NCBI GenBank assembly: GCA_017999015.1
Contig: JAGOBZ010000058.1
Span: 1-11,838 of the forward strand
DNA: 11,838 bases
Origin: Kiritimatiellia bacterium
GTDB taxonomy: Bacteria > Verrucomicrobiota > Kiritimatiellia > RFP12 > UBA1067
Reading direction: 5' to 3'
The position numbers were made by a program, and so were the translations under genes. Shown in pieces: positions 1 to 6,575 of this stretch. The notes beneath the pieces were generated by a model that was not told the DNA's origin, searched no databases, and saw only the letters and a list, made by a program, of their open reading frames with translations. Numbering within the stretch: the first letter of the stretch is position 1; each line of letters begins with the position of its first letter.

Positions 1-1
1 G

Positions 2-91
2 GCGCTCATCACGGACGGGCTCCACGACGACTATTGGAAGGGGAGCCGCGACCGTGAGGCCACCGTCAGAGAGGCAGTCTTTGCGGCATGA
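2..91 (+). pseudogene. coding-like segment ending at an in-frame TGA, unidentified
   Basis: The frame starting at base 2 reads as a normal-looking, acidic peptide of 29 residues that includes DGLHDDYWKGSRDREATVRE, then stops at TGA (89-91). Third codon positions are mostly G or C, as in the real genes of this window. The overlapping URO-D frame is poor over the same bases. This is either the end of a separate upstream gene or the 5' part of the URO-D gene before a frameshift near 75-90. I do not recognise the peptide, and the gene is cut by the window edge. Confidence 0.3.
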
Positions 92-338
92 CCTCCGGAA
101 CGATGTCACTTTCCTGACACACACCCACCTCGACCCTGTGCAGACCTTGCTGCTTGGCACGACCGAGCGGGTTTTCGTAGAATCGGGCCGGGCGATCCGC
201 GAAGCCTGCGGAGCAGATGGCCGCTTCATTCTCGGGTCCGGCTGTTTCGTGCCGCCCGGCACGCCGCTGGAAAACCTGCGGCAGATGGTCGCCGCGGCTG
301 AAAGCCTGAACCACGAAACACACAAGGATTCATGTTAA
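3..338 (+). CDS. URO-D (uroporphyrinogen decarboxylase-like) family protein, C-terminal part only
   Basis: The frame is open to the left edge and ends at TAA 336-338. Only about bases 78-310 look like a real protein. They match the C-terminal end of the URO-D superfamily, which covers heme-pathway uroporphyrinogen decarboxylase and corrinoid methyltransferases of the MtaA/CmuA type. The recognisable pieces are a DVTF strand, LDPVQTLLLGT, then FILGSGCFVPPGTPLENLRQ and a final helix. Full members are about 340 residues, so most of the protein is missing or lies upstream. Residues encoded by bases 3-75 look unnatural, while another frame looks coding there, so a frameshift or decayed gene is likely. 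The last residues (NHETHK) come from reading through a CACGAAA-type intergenic motif. The end overlaps the next start by seven bases. The substrate cannot be told, and a true heme enzyme is unlikely from this context. Confidence 0.6.
   Translation, partial: RSSRTGSTTTIGRGAATVRPPSERQSLRHDLRNDVTFLTHTHLDPVQTLLLGTTERVFVESGRAIREACGADGRFILGSGCFVPPGTPLENLRQMVAAAESLNHETHKDSC
309..327 (+). repeat. CACGAAA-type motif, copy 1
   Basis: The 13-mer AACCACGAAACAC (309-321) recurs exactly at 3472-3484. Both copies sit just before the start of a gene for an exported protein. In this copy the motif is followed by ACAAGGA, which supplies a weak Shine-Dalgarno (AAGGA, 324-328) three bases before the ATG at 332. 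Similar runs occur, from memory, between genes in PVC-group genomes. Confidence 0.5.
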
Positions 339-1450
339 CAACACTCTCCATCTTATTGATTTGTATGGGGATCCGCGTGAGTGAGGCAGGACAAGTGCCG
401 CAGCGCACCAACTGTGCTTTGCCGAAATGCGAGGGAACCGCCCAAGGAGCACGGATTGAACCGCTGATGCGTGGGACGCTATGGTGGGTCGGCACGCCCC
501 GGCACTTCATTTGGAAGAAGAGCGACTTCGAAAAGGAAATCCAAACCCAGATGGATATCGGCTTCGATCTTCTGTGGCTTCTGGGTTCAAAATCGGCCAT
601 GGATCATGCTGAGAGGAACGACGGCAAAAAGGATGTGCTGGAGACCCTCTATAGCATTGCCGACGAAAAAAAACTGCGTGTCATCATTGATCTCATTCCT
701 GGCGGCGGGGCTTTGCCCGGCAAACTGCCGTTGGATCAGGCGATCCCGATCGCAAGAGCGCATATCCGAAAGTTGGCAGGCCGTTACGGGCATCACCGTT
801 CGTTCTACGGCTGGTATCTCAACAACGAGCTGAATCCGCTCCATCCGTCAGAGCAAACCGTTTCGGCATACTGGCGCGCGTATTGGAAGGGCGTGGTTGA
901 CGAGTGCCGTCGAGCCGCCCCCCGAAGCGTGGTGGCCGTCTCTCCGTTCTTCCTGCTGGACGAGAAAGGGGTGCGCGGCTTCACGTACCTGCGGCCTGAT
1001 GAGTATGCCGCGTGGTGGGACGCCACGTTGAAGGAGACGGGGATCGACATCCTCATGCTCCAGGACTCGGGCGAACATCTCGGCTTCTTCACGTTGGAGC
1101 AGCGCGATCCGTTCTGGTCAGCAGTCGCGGAAGCCTGCCGCAAGAACGGGAAACAATTCTGGCTCAACGTCGAAACGGGTGAGGTCGACGTGCTCAACTG
1201 GGACGAATACCTGAAGCTGGAACGCGAGGCCACTTCGCAACGGAAAAGCAAAGAGCCGGGCGAGGGCATTGTGCCCTGGCGGTTCACGCCGATCGACAGC
1301 CTTGAGAAAAAACTTCAGACTGCGGCAAAGGTTGCGGACAACCTTGTCAACTGGGGCTACTACCCTTTCATGGATTCCGACGGGAACGTTGAGGGCCGGA
1401 AGGCGTACGAAAGCTACAGGGCGTATTACCTGAAGGTTCGCGACAAGTGA
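332..1450 (+). CDS. secreted DUF4434-like putative TIM-barrel glycoside hydrolase
   Basis: A 372-residue protein with a probable signal peptide: a hydrophobic stretch at residues 2-13 and a likely cut near SEA-GQ (18-21). The rest resembles DUF4434-type TIM-barrel proteins related to glycoside hydrolases. Landmarks are RGTLWWVGTP (48-57), a strand RVIIDLIPGGG (116-126), FYGWYLNNELN (158-168), DILMLQDSGEH (239-249) and FWLNVETGEVD (276-286). The Asn-Glu pair at 165-166 and Glu281 sit where clan GH-A enzymes carry the acid/base (after strand 4) and the nucleophile (strand 7), so a retaining glycosidase is a reasonable inference. It probably acts in the periplasm or outside the cell. The start has an AAGGA only three bases upstream and overlaps the preceding reading frame. 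The next gene follows after an 80-base gap. Sugar specificity is unknown. Confidence 0.75.
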   Translation: MLTTLSILLICMGIRVSEAGQVPQRTNCALPKCEGTAQGARIEPLMRGTLWWVGTPRHFIWKKSDFEKEIQTQMDIGFDLLWLLGSKSAMDHAERNDGKKDVLETLYSIADEKKLRVIIDLIPGGGALPGKLPLDQAIPIARAHIRKLAGRYGHHRSFYGWYLNNELNPLHPSEQTVSAYWRAYWKGVVDECRRAAPRSVVAVSPFFLLDEKGVRGFTYLRPDEYAAWWDATLKETGIDILMLQDSGEHLGFFTLEQRDPFWSAVAEACRKNGKQFWLNVETGEVDVLNWDEYLKLEREATSQRKSKEPGEGIVPWRFTPIDSLEKKLQTAAKVADNLVNWGYYPFMDSDGNVEGRKAYESYRAYYLKVRDK

Positions 1451-1530
1451 TTGCCAAAAAACTAACAACGTATTTTAGCATGTTGTCATCGTCGTGCGAT
1501 AACGACGGGTAAACGAGAAAGGCTGATGTA
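1451..1530 (+). promoter_or_regulatory. short AT-richer gap with inverted repeats before the aldolase gene
   Basis: This 80-base gap is clearly less GC-rich than the flanking genes. It holds TTGCCA (1451-1456, close to a -35 box), a TATTTT/TAGCAT stretch (1471-1481, poor -10 matches with non-ideal spacing), an inverted repeat ACAAC...GTTGT (1465-1469/1482-1486), and a 6-bp hairpin CGTCGT-GCGATA-ACGACG (1490-1507). No T-run follows the hairpin, so it is not an obvious terminator. GAGAAAGG (1515-1522) is the likely ribosome-binding site, eight bases before ATG 1531. A promoter or operator is plausible but unproven. Confidence 0.3.
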
Positions 1531-2418
1531 ATGGACGTCGGGAAAATGACAGGCATGATCGCGCCGATGGTCGTGCCGTTTGACGAGGCGGGCGAACTGG
1601 ACGAGGCGGCCTTCCGTGCGGAGGCGCGCTACCTGCTTGATCATGGCGTGGACGGCATCAGTTCGGGCGGCAGCACCGGCGAGGGGGCGCTGCTCTCGGA
1701 CGCCGAGCTGCGCCGCTGTCTGGAACTCATCCAGGCGGAGAACACGCGCAAGACGCCCGTCTACGCCGGCGTCATCCGCAACTCCACGCGCGAGGTGATC
1801 CGCGCCGGGCTTGACGCCAAAGCCTGCGGCGCGAACGCCCTGCTGGTGACGCCGGTCTTCTACCACGGCGCGACCGAGGAGGGCAACTTCCAGTTCTACC
1901 GCGAGATCGGCGAGTCAGTACAGCTTCCGCTGATCATCTACAACGTGGTGGCCTCGAACCTGATCACTCCGCCACAGGTCCTTCGCCTCTGCGAGCTGGA
2001 GTGGGTCATCGGCGTCAAGCAGGTCGACCCCGTGCGCCTCGCGGAGATCGCCGCGCTGAGCCGGGGCGGCACGAACATCTACGCGGCCTGCGACCAGATG
2101 CTCTACGGCACCTACACGGCGGGCGCGTGCGGCGCATTCTCGGCCATGGTCACCATCGCGCCGGAGCTGTGCCAGGCGCAGTGGCAGGCGTTCCGGCGCG
2201 GCGACCAGGCAGAGGCCATGGCGATCCAGCACAAGATGGTGCCGATCGTCATGACCTACCTGCAGGCGCCCTACCCCGGCAAGGTCAAGGCGCTCGTCAA
2301 TCTCCAAGGCCGCTCGGGCGGCCTGCCGCGCCACCCGATCCTGCCGGTGACCGACCCCGAGCTGCTCGGACGCATGCGCGCCGCCTTGAGCGGCGCAGGA
2401 CTGGCGACCGTCAAATGA
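1531..2418 (+). CDS. DapA/NanA-family aldolase/lyase (dihydrodipicolinate synthase superfamily)
   Basis: A 295-residue cytoplasmic class I (Schiff-base) aldolase of the usual family length. Visible features are the pyruvate-carboxylate loop GGSTGEG (46-52), Tyr111 in VFYHGATEEG (DapA and NanA both have a Tyr near here), the catalytic Tyr137 in IIYNV, and the Schiff-base Lys163 in GVKQ. The family cleaves or forms 2-keto acids using pyruvate. Members include lysine-pathway DapA, N-acetylneuraminate lyase and keto-deoxy sugar acid aldolases. The position after IYN that reads P-S-R in DapA is VAS here, so the Arg that binds the DapA substrate is absent. A catabolic lyase is therefore more likely than lysine synthesis. 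The neighbours, an overlapping transporter, a sialidase-like protein and a sugar kinase, support sugar-acid breakdown. The exact substrate is not readable. Confidence 0.85.
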   Translation: MDVGKMTGMIAPMVVPFDEAGELDEAAFRAEARYLLDHGVDGISSGGSTGEGALLSDAELRRCLELIQAENTRKTPVYAGVIRNSTREVIRAGLDAKACGANALLVTPVFYHGATEEGNFQFYREIGESVQLPLIIYNVVASNLITPPQVLRLCELEWVIGVKQVDPVRLAEIAALSRGGTNIYAACDQMLYGTYTAGACGAFSAMVTIAPELCQAQWQAFRRGDQAEAMAIQHKMVPIVMTYLQAPYPGKVKALVNLQGRSGGLPRHPILPVTDPELLGRMRAALSGAGLATVK

Positions 2419-3455
2419 GCCCGTTAGTCGGCACATTTCTGGCGCTCGCTTTCGCCGCGCTGGCCGCGTTCGCGCGCTGGGGCCGCCTGCGCGCCCTGCA
2501 CGGGTTGGGCTTTACTTTCGCGGTCTTCGCGACCGGCGCGGCGACGCTGACCTTTCCCGCCGCCTTCATCGCTTGGGGCGGCTTTGAGCTGAAGCGCGCG
2601 ATTGTGCCGCTGGTGCAGCTCATCCTGTTCGGCATGGGCATGACGCTGACCTTCGATGATTTCGCGCGCGTGTTGCGCACACCCAAGGCGATCCTCATCG
2701 GCATTGCGCTTCAGTTCCTAATCATGCCGCTGGGGGGCTACCTCTCGGCTCAGGCCTTCGGCCTGCGCGGAGAGGTTGCAGTGGGCCTGATTCTAATCGG
2801 CTCCTGCCCCGGCGGCGTTTCCTCCAACGTAATCACTTATCTGGCGCGCGGCAACGTGCCGCTCTCCGTGACGATGACGGCCTGTTCCACGGTGCTCTCA
2901 CCGCTGATGACGCCGCTGGCCATGCGACTGCTGGCCGGCGCCTACGTGCCGATCCAGGTTCTGCCGATGATGCTTTCAATCGTCGAAATGATTATTCTGC
3001 CGCTGGCCGCAGGCCTGCTGACCTACCGCTATCTGCCGCGTCTGGCCGCGCGGCTAACGCGCGTGCTGCCCCTGCTGGCGATGCTGTCGATCTGTGTCAT
3101 CATCGGCATCACGATCGCGCTGTCGCGCGACGAGCTGCTGCACGTGGGACTCGCGCTGCTGGGCGCATCCGCGGTTCACAATGCGCTCGGCTACCTGCTC
3201 GGGTACCAGGGCGCGCGTTTGGCCGGGCTTGAGCCGCGCGACTGCCGCACCGTGGCGCTGGAAGTCGGCATCCAGAACGGCGGCATGGCCACGGGGCTGG
3301 CCTTCAACGTGCTGCACAGCGCACAGGCGGCCATGGCCTCGGCAACCTTCGGCCCGTGGAGTGCGGTGACCAGCTCCGCGTTGGCGTCGTGGTGGCGCCG
3401 AAACAGCGATTATACAGGCGTTAGCCCGGATCAACTCGCCAGTCGAGCGTCGTAA
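2415..3455 (+). CDS. bile acid:sodium symporter (BASS/SBF) family transporter
   Basis: A 346-residue inner-membrane protein with about nine or ten hydrophobic segments. The ATG at 2415 overlaps the aldolase stop as ATGA, so the two are probably translationally coupled. An open frame runs further upstream, but it is only an out-of-frame reading of the aldolase. Family hallmarks are GSCPGGVSSNVITYLARGN (129-147), SVTMTACST (151-159) and ALEVGIQNGGMATGLA (281-296). Glu283 and Gln287 have the spacing of the sodium-binding Glu260/Gln264 of the Neisseria ASBT homologue. BASS proteins import organic anions such as bile acids, pyruvate or other monocarboxylates with Na+. Coupling to a 2-keto-acid aldolase suggests that a sugar acid or keto acid is carried here, which is inference. 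The last 20 residues after WWRR look like read-through into intergenic sequence. Confidence 0.87.
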   Translation: MSPLVGTFLALAFAALAAFARWGRLRALHGLGFTFAVFATGAATLTFPAAFIAWGGFELKRAIVPLVQLILFGMGMTLTFDDFARVLRTPKAILIGIALQFLIMPLGGYLSAQAFGLRGEVAVGLILIGSCPGGVSSNVITYLARGNVPLSVTMTACSTVLSPLMTPLAMRLLAGAYVPIQVLPMMLSIVEMIILPLAAGLLTYRYLPRLAARLTRVLPLLAMLSICVIIGITIALSRDELLHVGLALLGASAVHNALGYLLGYQGARLAGLEPRDCRTVALEVGIQNGGMATGLAFNVLHSAQAAMASATFGPWSAVTSSALASWWRRNSDYTGVSPDQLASRAS

Positions 3456-3471
3456 GTCGCGCGTCGGCATT

Positions 3472-3500
3472 AACCACGAAACACGAAACTTCACGAAAAC
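3472..3500 (+). repeat. CACGAAA-type motif, copy 2 (three heptamers)
   Basis: CACGAAA occurs at 3475-3481, directly again at 3482-3488, and at 3492-3498. The first 13 bases, AACCACGAAACAC, are identical to 309-321. The motif lies in the 54-base gap between the symporter and the sialidase-like gene and ends about ten bases before that gene's ATG. GGGGA (3501-3505) just after it may act as a weak ribosome-binding site. Confidence 0.55.
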
Positions 3501-3509
3501 GGGGACATA

Positions 3510-6416
3510 ATGAAAAGGATACTGGGATTCGCTCTTGGTCTGATGCTAACGCAGGCGCAGGCCGTAGTGCCGCCCGCGGCGCGGTGGACATTGGACGCGG
3601 TGGATGGGGGTAAGGTTGAAGAGGCTGGCGGGATGCATCACGGCCAGGCGCATGGCGCGTTGAAAACCGCGCCGGGCGTGGAGGGCAAGTCCCTCTTTTT
3701 CGACGGCGCGGCCACGCTTGTCACGGTGCCTTCAGCGCCGGAACTGAGCATCGGCGAGGGGCCGTTCACCGTCGCGGCGTGGGTTAACGCCTACGCGCCC
3801 GGTGGCAGCCAGCAGATGATCTCCGCCAAGAACAACTATAGCGTTAACCAGCGCGAGTGGGGGCTGATGCTCGACCGCGACGCGCATTTTAGGTTTTATG
3901 TTCAGGCCAAAGGTTGGAAAACCGCGGGATCGAAGACGCAACCCAAACCCGGTGTCTGGCACCATGTCGCGGTTACTTTCGAGAACGGGCGGGCTCGCAT
4001 CTATGTGAACGGTAAACTCGAGGGCGAGGAGCCCTTGGGCGCATCTGTCGTGGCTACTTCCGCGCCTTTCTCGCTGGGCGGCGTCCACAACGGCGGCAAC
4101 ACGATGCAACAGTTTCTAGGCGCACTGGATGAGGTGGCGGTCTGGCGTGCGGCGCTTTCCGCAGAGGAGATCGCCGCTCTCGCGGACAAGCAGCCCGCGC
4201 CGCACAAGGTCCCGGAGATCGCCAAGCCGGTCTCGCTCTGGAGCGGCGACGAGCTGCCCAAGAGCGCCGATATCCAGACGCTGCCGGGCGTCGCGTTCCA
4301 CGTCATCAAGAAGCAGCGTCCGGACACCGACGGCTGCCGCTGGACGCTCGGCATCGGGCTGGTCTGGCACAACGGCAAGCTCTACGCCTCGTACGGCTTC
4401 AACAAAGGCTCGGAGAACACGCCGACGGAGGAGGCGCACGTGCGCGTCAGCGGCGATGGCGGCAGAACGTGGGGCGCCCCGGTGGTGATGGACCACGGAG
4501 AGGGCAATCTCGGCGTCAGCCACGGCGTGTTCCTGTCGCACAAGGAGAGGCTATGGGCCTTTATGGGCGCTTTCTACGACAAGTTCCAGCGCACTCACAC
4601 GCGGGCCTACACGTTGAACGAGGCCACCGGCGCCTGGGAGCCGAAAGGCGTCGTCGTCGACGCCGGTTTCTGGCCGATGCAGGAGCCGCAGAAGATGGCG
4701 GACGGGAACTGGGTCATGGCCGGCGCGCGCGTGGACCGGGGCGATGGGGACCAATGGGCGCTGCCTGCGGTCGCCATCAGCCGGGGGGAAGACTTCACCA
4801 AGTGGGATCTGGTAGTCATTCCCGCCGCGCCGGAACTGGGCAGGGTCTGGGGCGAGTCCACGGTGCTCGTGGAGGGCAAGCGTCTCGTCAACATCTCCCG
4901 TTACGGCGCCAAGCCGCTCGCGCTCGTGTCGTTCAGCGAGGACTTTGGGCGTACCTGGACGTCTACACGCCCATCCAATCTGCCGATGGCCACCAGCAAG
5001 CCTTACGCCGGCGTGTTAAGCACCGGGCAGCGGTATCTCGTCTGCACCACCACGGCGGACTCGGGCAACGGACGCTCGCCGTTGACGATCGCGCTCAGTA
5101 GGCCCGGGGAGACGACCTTCAGCCACGTCTTCGTCATCCGCCGCTCGGTTTATCCGGAGGGTCCAGGTGTATCCGACCCCAGAGCCGACTTCAGTTACCC
5201 GTACGCTGTGGAACACGAAGGGAAGCTGTACGTCGGCTACACCCACAAGAGCCATGCCGCGAACGAACTGGCCGTGATCCCCCTGCCCGCGCTTCAGGAG
5301 CCTGAACCCGTCGCCCTCTGGACCGGTGCGCCGCTTCCGAAAACCGCCGAGGCGACCGTGCTCGCGAACATCGCCTTCCGCGTTATCAAGCCCTACGAGT
5401 TCCAGAAGGACGGCTACCGCTTCCTGCACGGCGTGGCGCTGGTGTTTCACAAAGGCAAGCTCTATGCGTCGTTCGGGCACAACAAGGGCGGCGAGAACAC
5501 CGATACCGAGGAGGCGCGCGTGCGCGTGAGCGGCGACGGCGGCGCGACGTGGGGGCCGGTCTCCACCATCGACCCCGGCGACGAGCCCGGCGTGGGCGTG
5601 AGCCACGGCGTTTTCCTCTCGCACGGCGGCCGGCTCTGGGCCTTCCACGGCGCGTACACCGGCACAATGAACAACGTCCATACGCGCGCCTATGTGCTGA
5701 ACGAGGCGGACGGCACCTGGGAGCATAAGGGCACGGTGGCCGAAGGCGGCTTCTGGCCGCTGCAGGAGCCGATCCGGATGGCCGACGGCAACTGGATCAT
5801 GTCGGGCATCAGCGTCGGCAAGGGCAACCCCGCGGCGGTCGCGATCAGCCGGGGCGAGGATTTCACGCATTGGGATCTCGTGGTGATACCCAAACCCGCA
5901 GGGATGAAGATGTGGGGCGAGTCAACGGTCTTTCTCGACGGTCGGCGTGTGGTCAATATCGCGCGCTGTGACGGGAAACAGCCCGTCGCCCTCGTCGCAT
6001 TCAGCGAGGACTGCGGCCGCACGTGGAGCGCGTCGCGGCCGTCAAATTTGCCGATGGCGGCGAGCAAGCCCTACGCCGGCACACTGAGCACCGGCCAGCG
6101 CTACCTGGTTTGCTCCACGACTGCTGACGGAGGAAACCGACGCCACCCGCTGACGATCGCGCTGACGCGGCCGGGGGAGACGACCTTCAGTCAGGTCTTT
6201 GTGATTCGTCACGCCCTGTTCCCCGAAGGCCCGGGCGAATCGCATGCGCGCGCCTCACTCGCCTATCCCTATGCTATCGAGCATGAGGGAATGCTCTTTG
6301 TCGGCTACTCTAACTCCGGCGGCGGCGTGGGCCGCGTCGGCGAAAACCGCGAGCTTTGGAACAACAATAGCGCCGAACTGGCGGCCATTCCCGTCGAGGC
6401 CTTGACGGTCGAGTAG
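3510..6416 (+). CDS. secreted LamG + tandem sialidase-like (BNR) protein
   Basis: A 968-residue exported protein. Its signal peptide spans residues 1-18 (MKRILGF..., cut after AQA). Next comes a LamG/concanavalin-like domain (about 25-225) with WHHVAVTF and DEVAVWRAALS. Two consecutive six-bladed sialidase-like domains follow, at about 241-594 and 601-965. The copies align over their whole length with an offset of 360-361 residues. Each has Asp-box motifs (VSGDGGRTW 313-321, FSEDFGRTW 475-483; VSGDGGATW 673-681, FSEDCGRTW 831-839). Sialidase-type key residues appear in both: an FRIP-like Arg (277; 637), Glu in WGESTV (449; 804) and Arg in NISR/NIAR (464; 819). That fits exo-sialidases, but the FRIP motif is not canonical and such proteins are often over-annotated, so the substrate stays open. 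The LamG domain probably binds sugar. The gene lies 54 bases after the symporter on the same strand. Confidence 0.8.
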   Translation: MKRILGFALGLMLTQAQAVVPPAARWTLDAVDGGKVEEAGGMHHGQAHGALKTAPGVEGKSLFFDGAATLVTVPSAPELSIGEGPFTVAAWVNAYAPGGSQQMISAKNNYSVNQREWGLMLDRDAHFRFYVQAKGWKTAGSKTQPKPGVWHHVAVTFENGRARIYVNGKLEGEEPLGASVVATSAPFSLGGVHNGGNTMQQFLGALDEVAVWRAALSAEEIAALADKQPAPHKVPEIAKPVSLWSGDELPKSADIQTLPGVAFHVIKKQRPDTDGCRWTLGIGLVWHNGKLYASYGFNKGSENTPTEEAHVRVSGDGGRTWGAPVVMDHGEGNLGVSHGVFLSHKERLWAFMGAFYDKFQRTHTRAYTLNEATGAWEPKGVVVDAGFWPMQEPQKMADGNWVMAGARVDRGDGDQWALPAVAISRGEDFTKWDLVVIPAAPELGRVWGESTVLVEGKRLVNISRYGAKPLALVSFSEDFGRTWTSTRPSNLPMATSKPYAGVLSTGQRYLVCTTTADSGNGRSPLTIALSRPGETTFSHVFVIRRSVYPEGPGVSDPRADFSYPYAVEHEGKLYVGYTHKSHAANELAVIPLPALQEPEPVALWTGAPLPKTAEATVLANIAFRVIKPYEFQKDGYRFLHGVALVFHKGKLYASFGHNKGGENTDTEEARVRVSGDGGATWGPVSTIDPGDEPGVGVSHGVFLSHGGRLWAFHGAYTGTMNNVHTRAYVLNEADGTWEHKGTVAEGGFWPLQEPIRMADGNWIMSGISVGKGNPAAVAISRGEDFTHWDLVVIPKPAGMKMWGESTVFLDGRRVVNIARCDGKQPVALVAFSEDCGRTWSASRPSNLPMAASKPYAGTLSTGQRYLVCSTTADGGNRRHPLTIALTRPGETTFSQVFVIRHALFPEGPGESHARASLAYPYAIEHEGMLFVGYSNSGGGVGRVGENRELWNNNSAELAAIPVEALTVE
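4230..5291 (+). repeat. internal duplication, copy 1 (sialidase-like domain A)
   Basis: Encodes residues 241-594. It starts at VSLWSGDELPK and ends at ELAVIPLPAL. It pairs with 5310-6404 at both protein and DNA level; GTGCGCGT.AGCGGCGA.GGCGGC is shared around the first Asp box, for example. A short EPEP linker separates the two copies. Confidence 0.75.
5310..6404 (+). repeat. internal duplication, copy 2 (sialidase-like domain B)
   Basis: Encodes residues 601-965. It starts at VALWTGAPLPK and ends at ELAAIPVEAL. Conserved blocks shared with copy 1 include LYAS.G.NKG, VSHGVFLSH, RPSNLPMA.SKPYAG and LSTGQRYLVC.TTAD. Copy 2 has a longer loop (NSGGGVGRVGENRELW, 935-950) before its last strand. 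Confidence 0.75.
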
Positions 6417-6575
6417 CGCCGTGATGTCCTGTCCGATAATGTGCAGAGCAGTGCCGATCTAGCAAATGCGTAATGTTGACGGGCGAGCAAAAGTGCACAA
6501 GGGGTTAAGACTCGCCGCAAGGCGGAACGGCGAGAAATCACTGGGATATGTGACTGGCTTATGGAGGGTAGGCAA
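6417..6575 (+). promoter_or_regulatory. leader of the FGGY kinase gene with a hairpin and a strong Shine-Dalgarno
   Basis: The gap before the kinase holds a GATAAT (6435-6440, -10-like, no paired -35 seen), TTGACG (6476-6481, -35-like, no good -10 at normal spacing), and a hairpin CTCGCCG...CGGCGAG (6511-6517/6528-6534). There is no T-run after the hairpin, so it is not a clear terminator. GGAGGG at 6563-6568 lies seven bases before ATG 6576 and decides that start over the in-frame ATG at 6561. The gap suggests separate transcription of the kinase, but no promoter is certain. Confidence 0.35.

Noticed and set aside
2001..2414. Upstream extension of the BASS transporter frame
   Set aside because: It is an out-of-frame reading of the aldolase gene, rich in Arg, Pro and Gly. 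The ATG at 2415 with the ATGA overlap starts a normal membrane protein.
1531..2418. Assignment as dapA (lysine biosynthesis) or nanA
   Set aside because: The DapA substrate Arg after IYN is missing, and nothing in the sequence proves neuraminate as substrate, so no gene symbol was given.
5016..5870. Long minus-strand open frame inside the sialidase-like gene
   Set aside because: An antisense shadow caused by high G/C at third codon positions; its translation is rich in Arg, Ala and Val with no recognisable domain.
6511..6540. Rho-independent terminator after the sialidase-like gene
   Set aside because: The CTCGCCG/CGGCGAG hairpin has no following T-run, so it is listed only as a hairpin in the kinase leader.
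6561..6575. Earlier ATG for the FGGY kinase
   Set aside because: It would place the GGAGGG ribosome-binding site inside the coding sequence. ATG 6576 has ideal spacing and starts at the family boundary.
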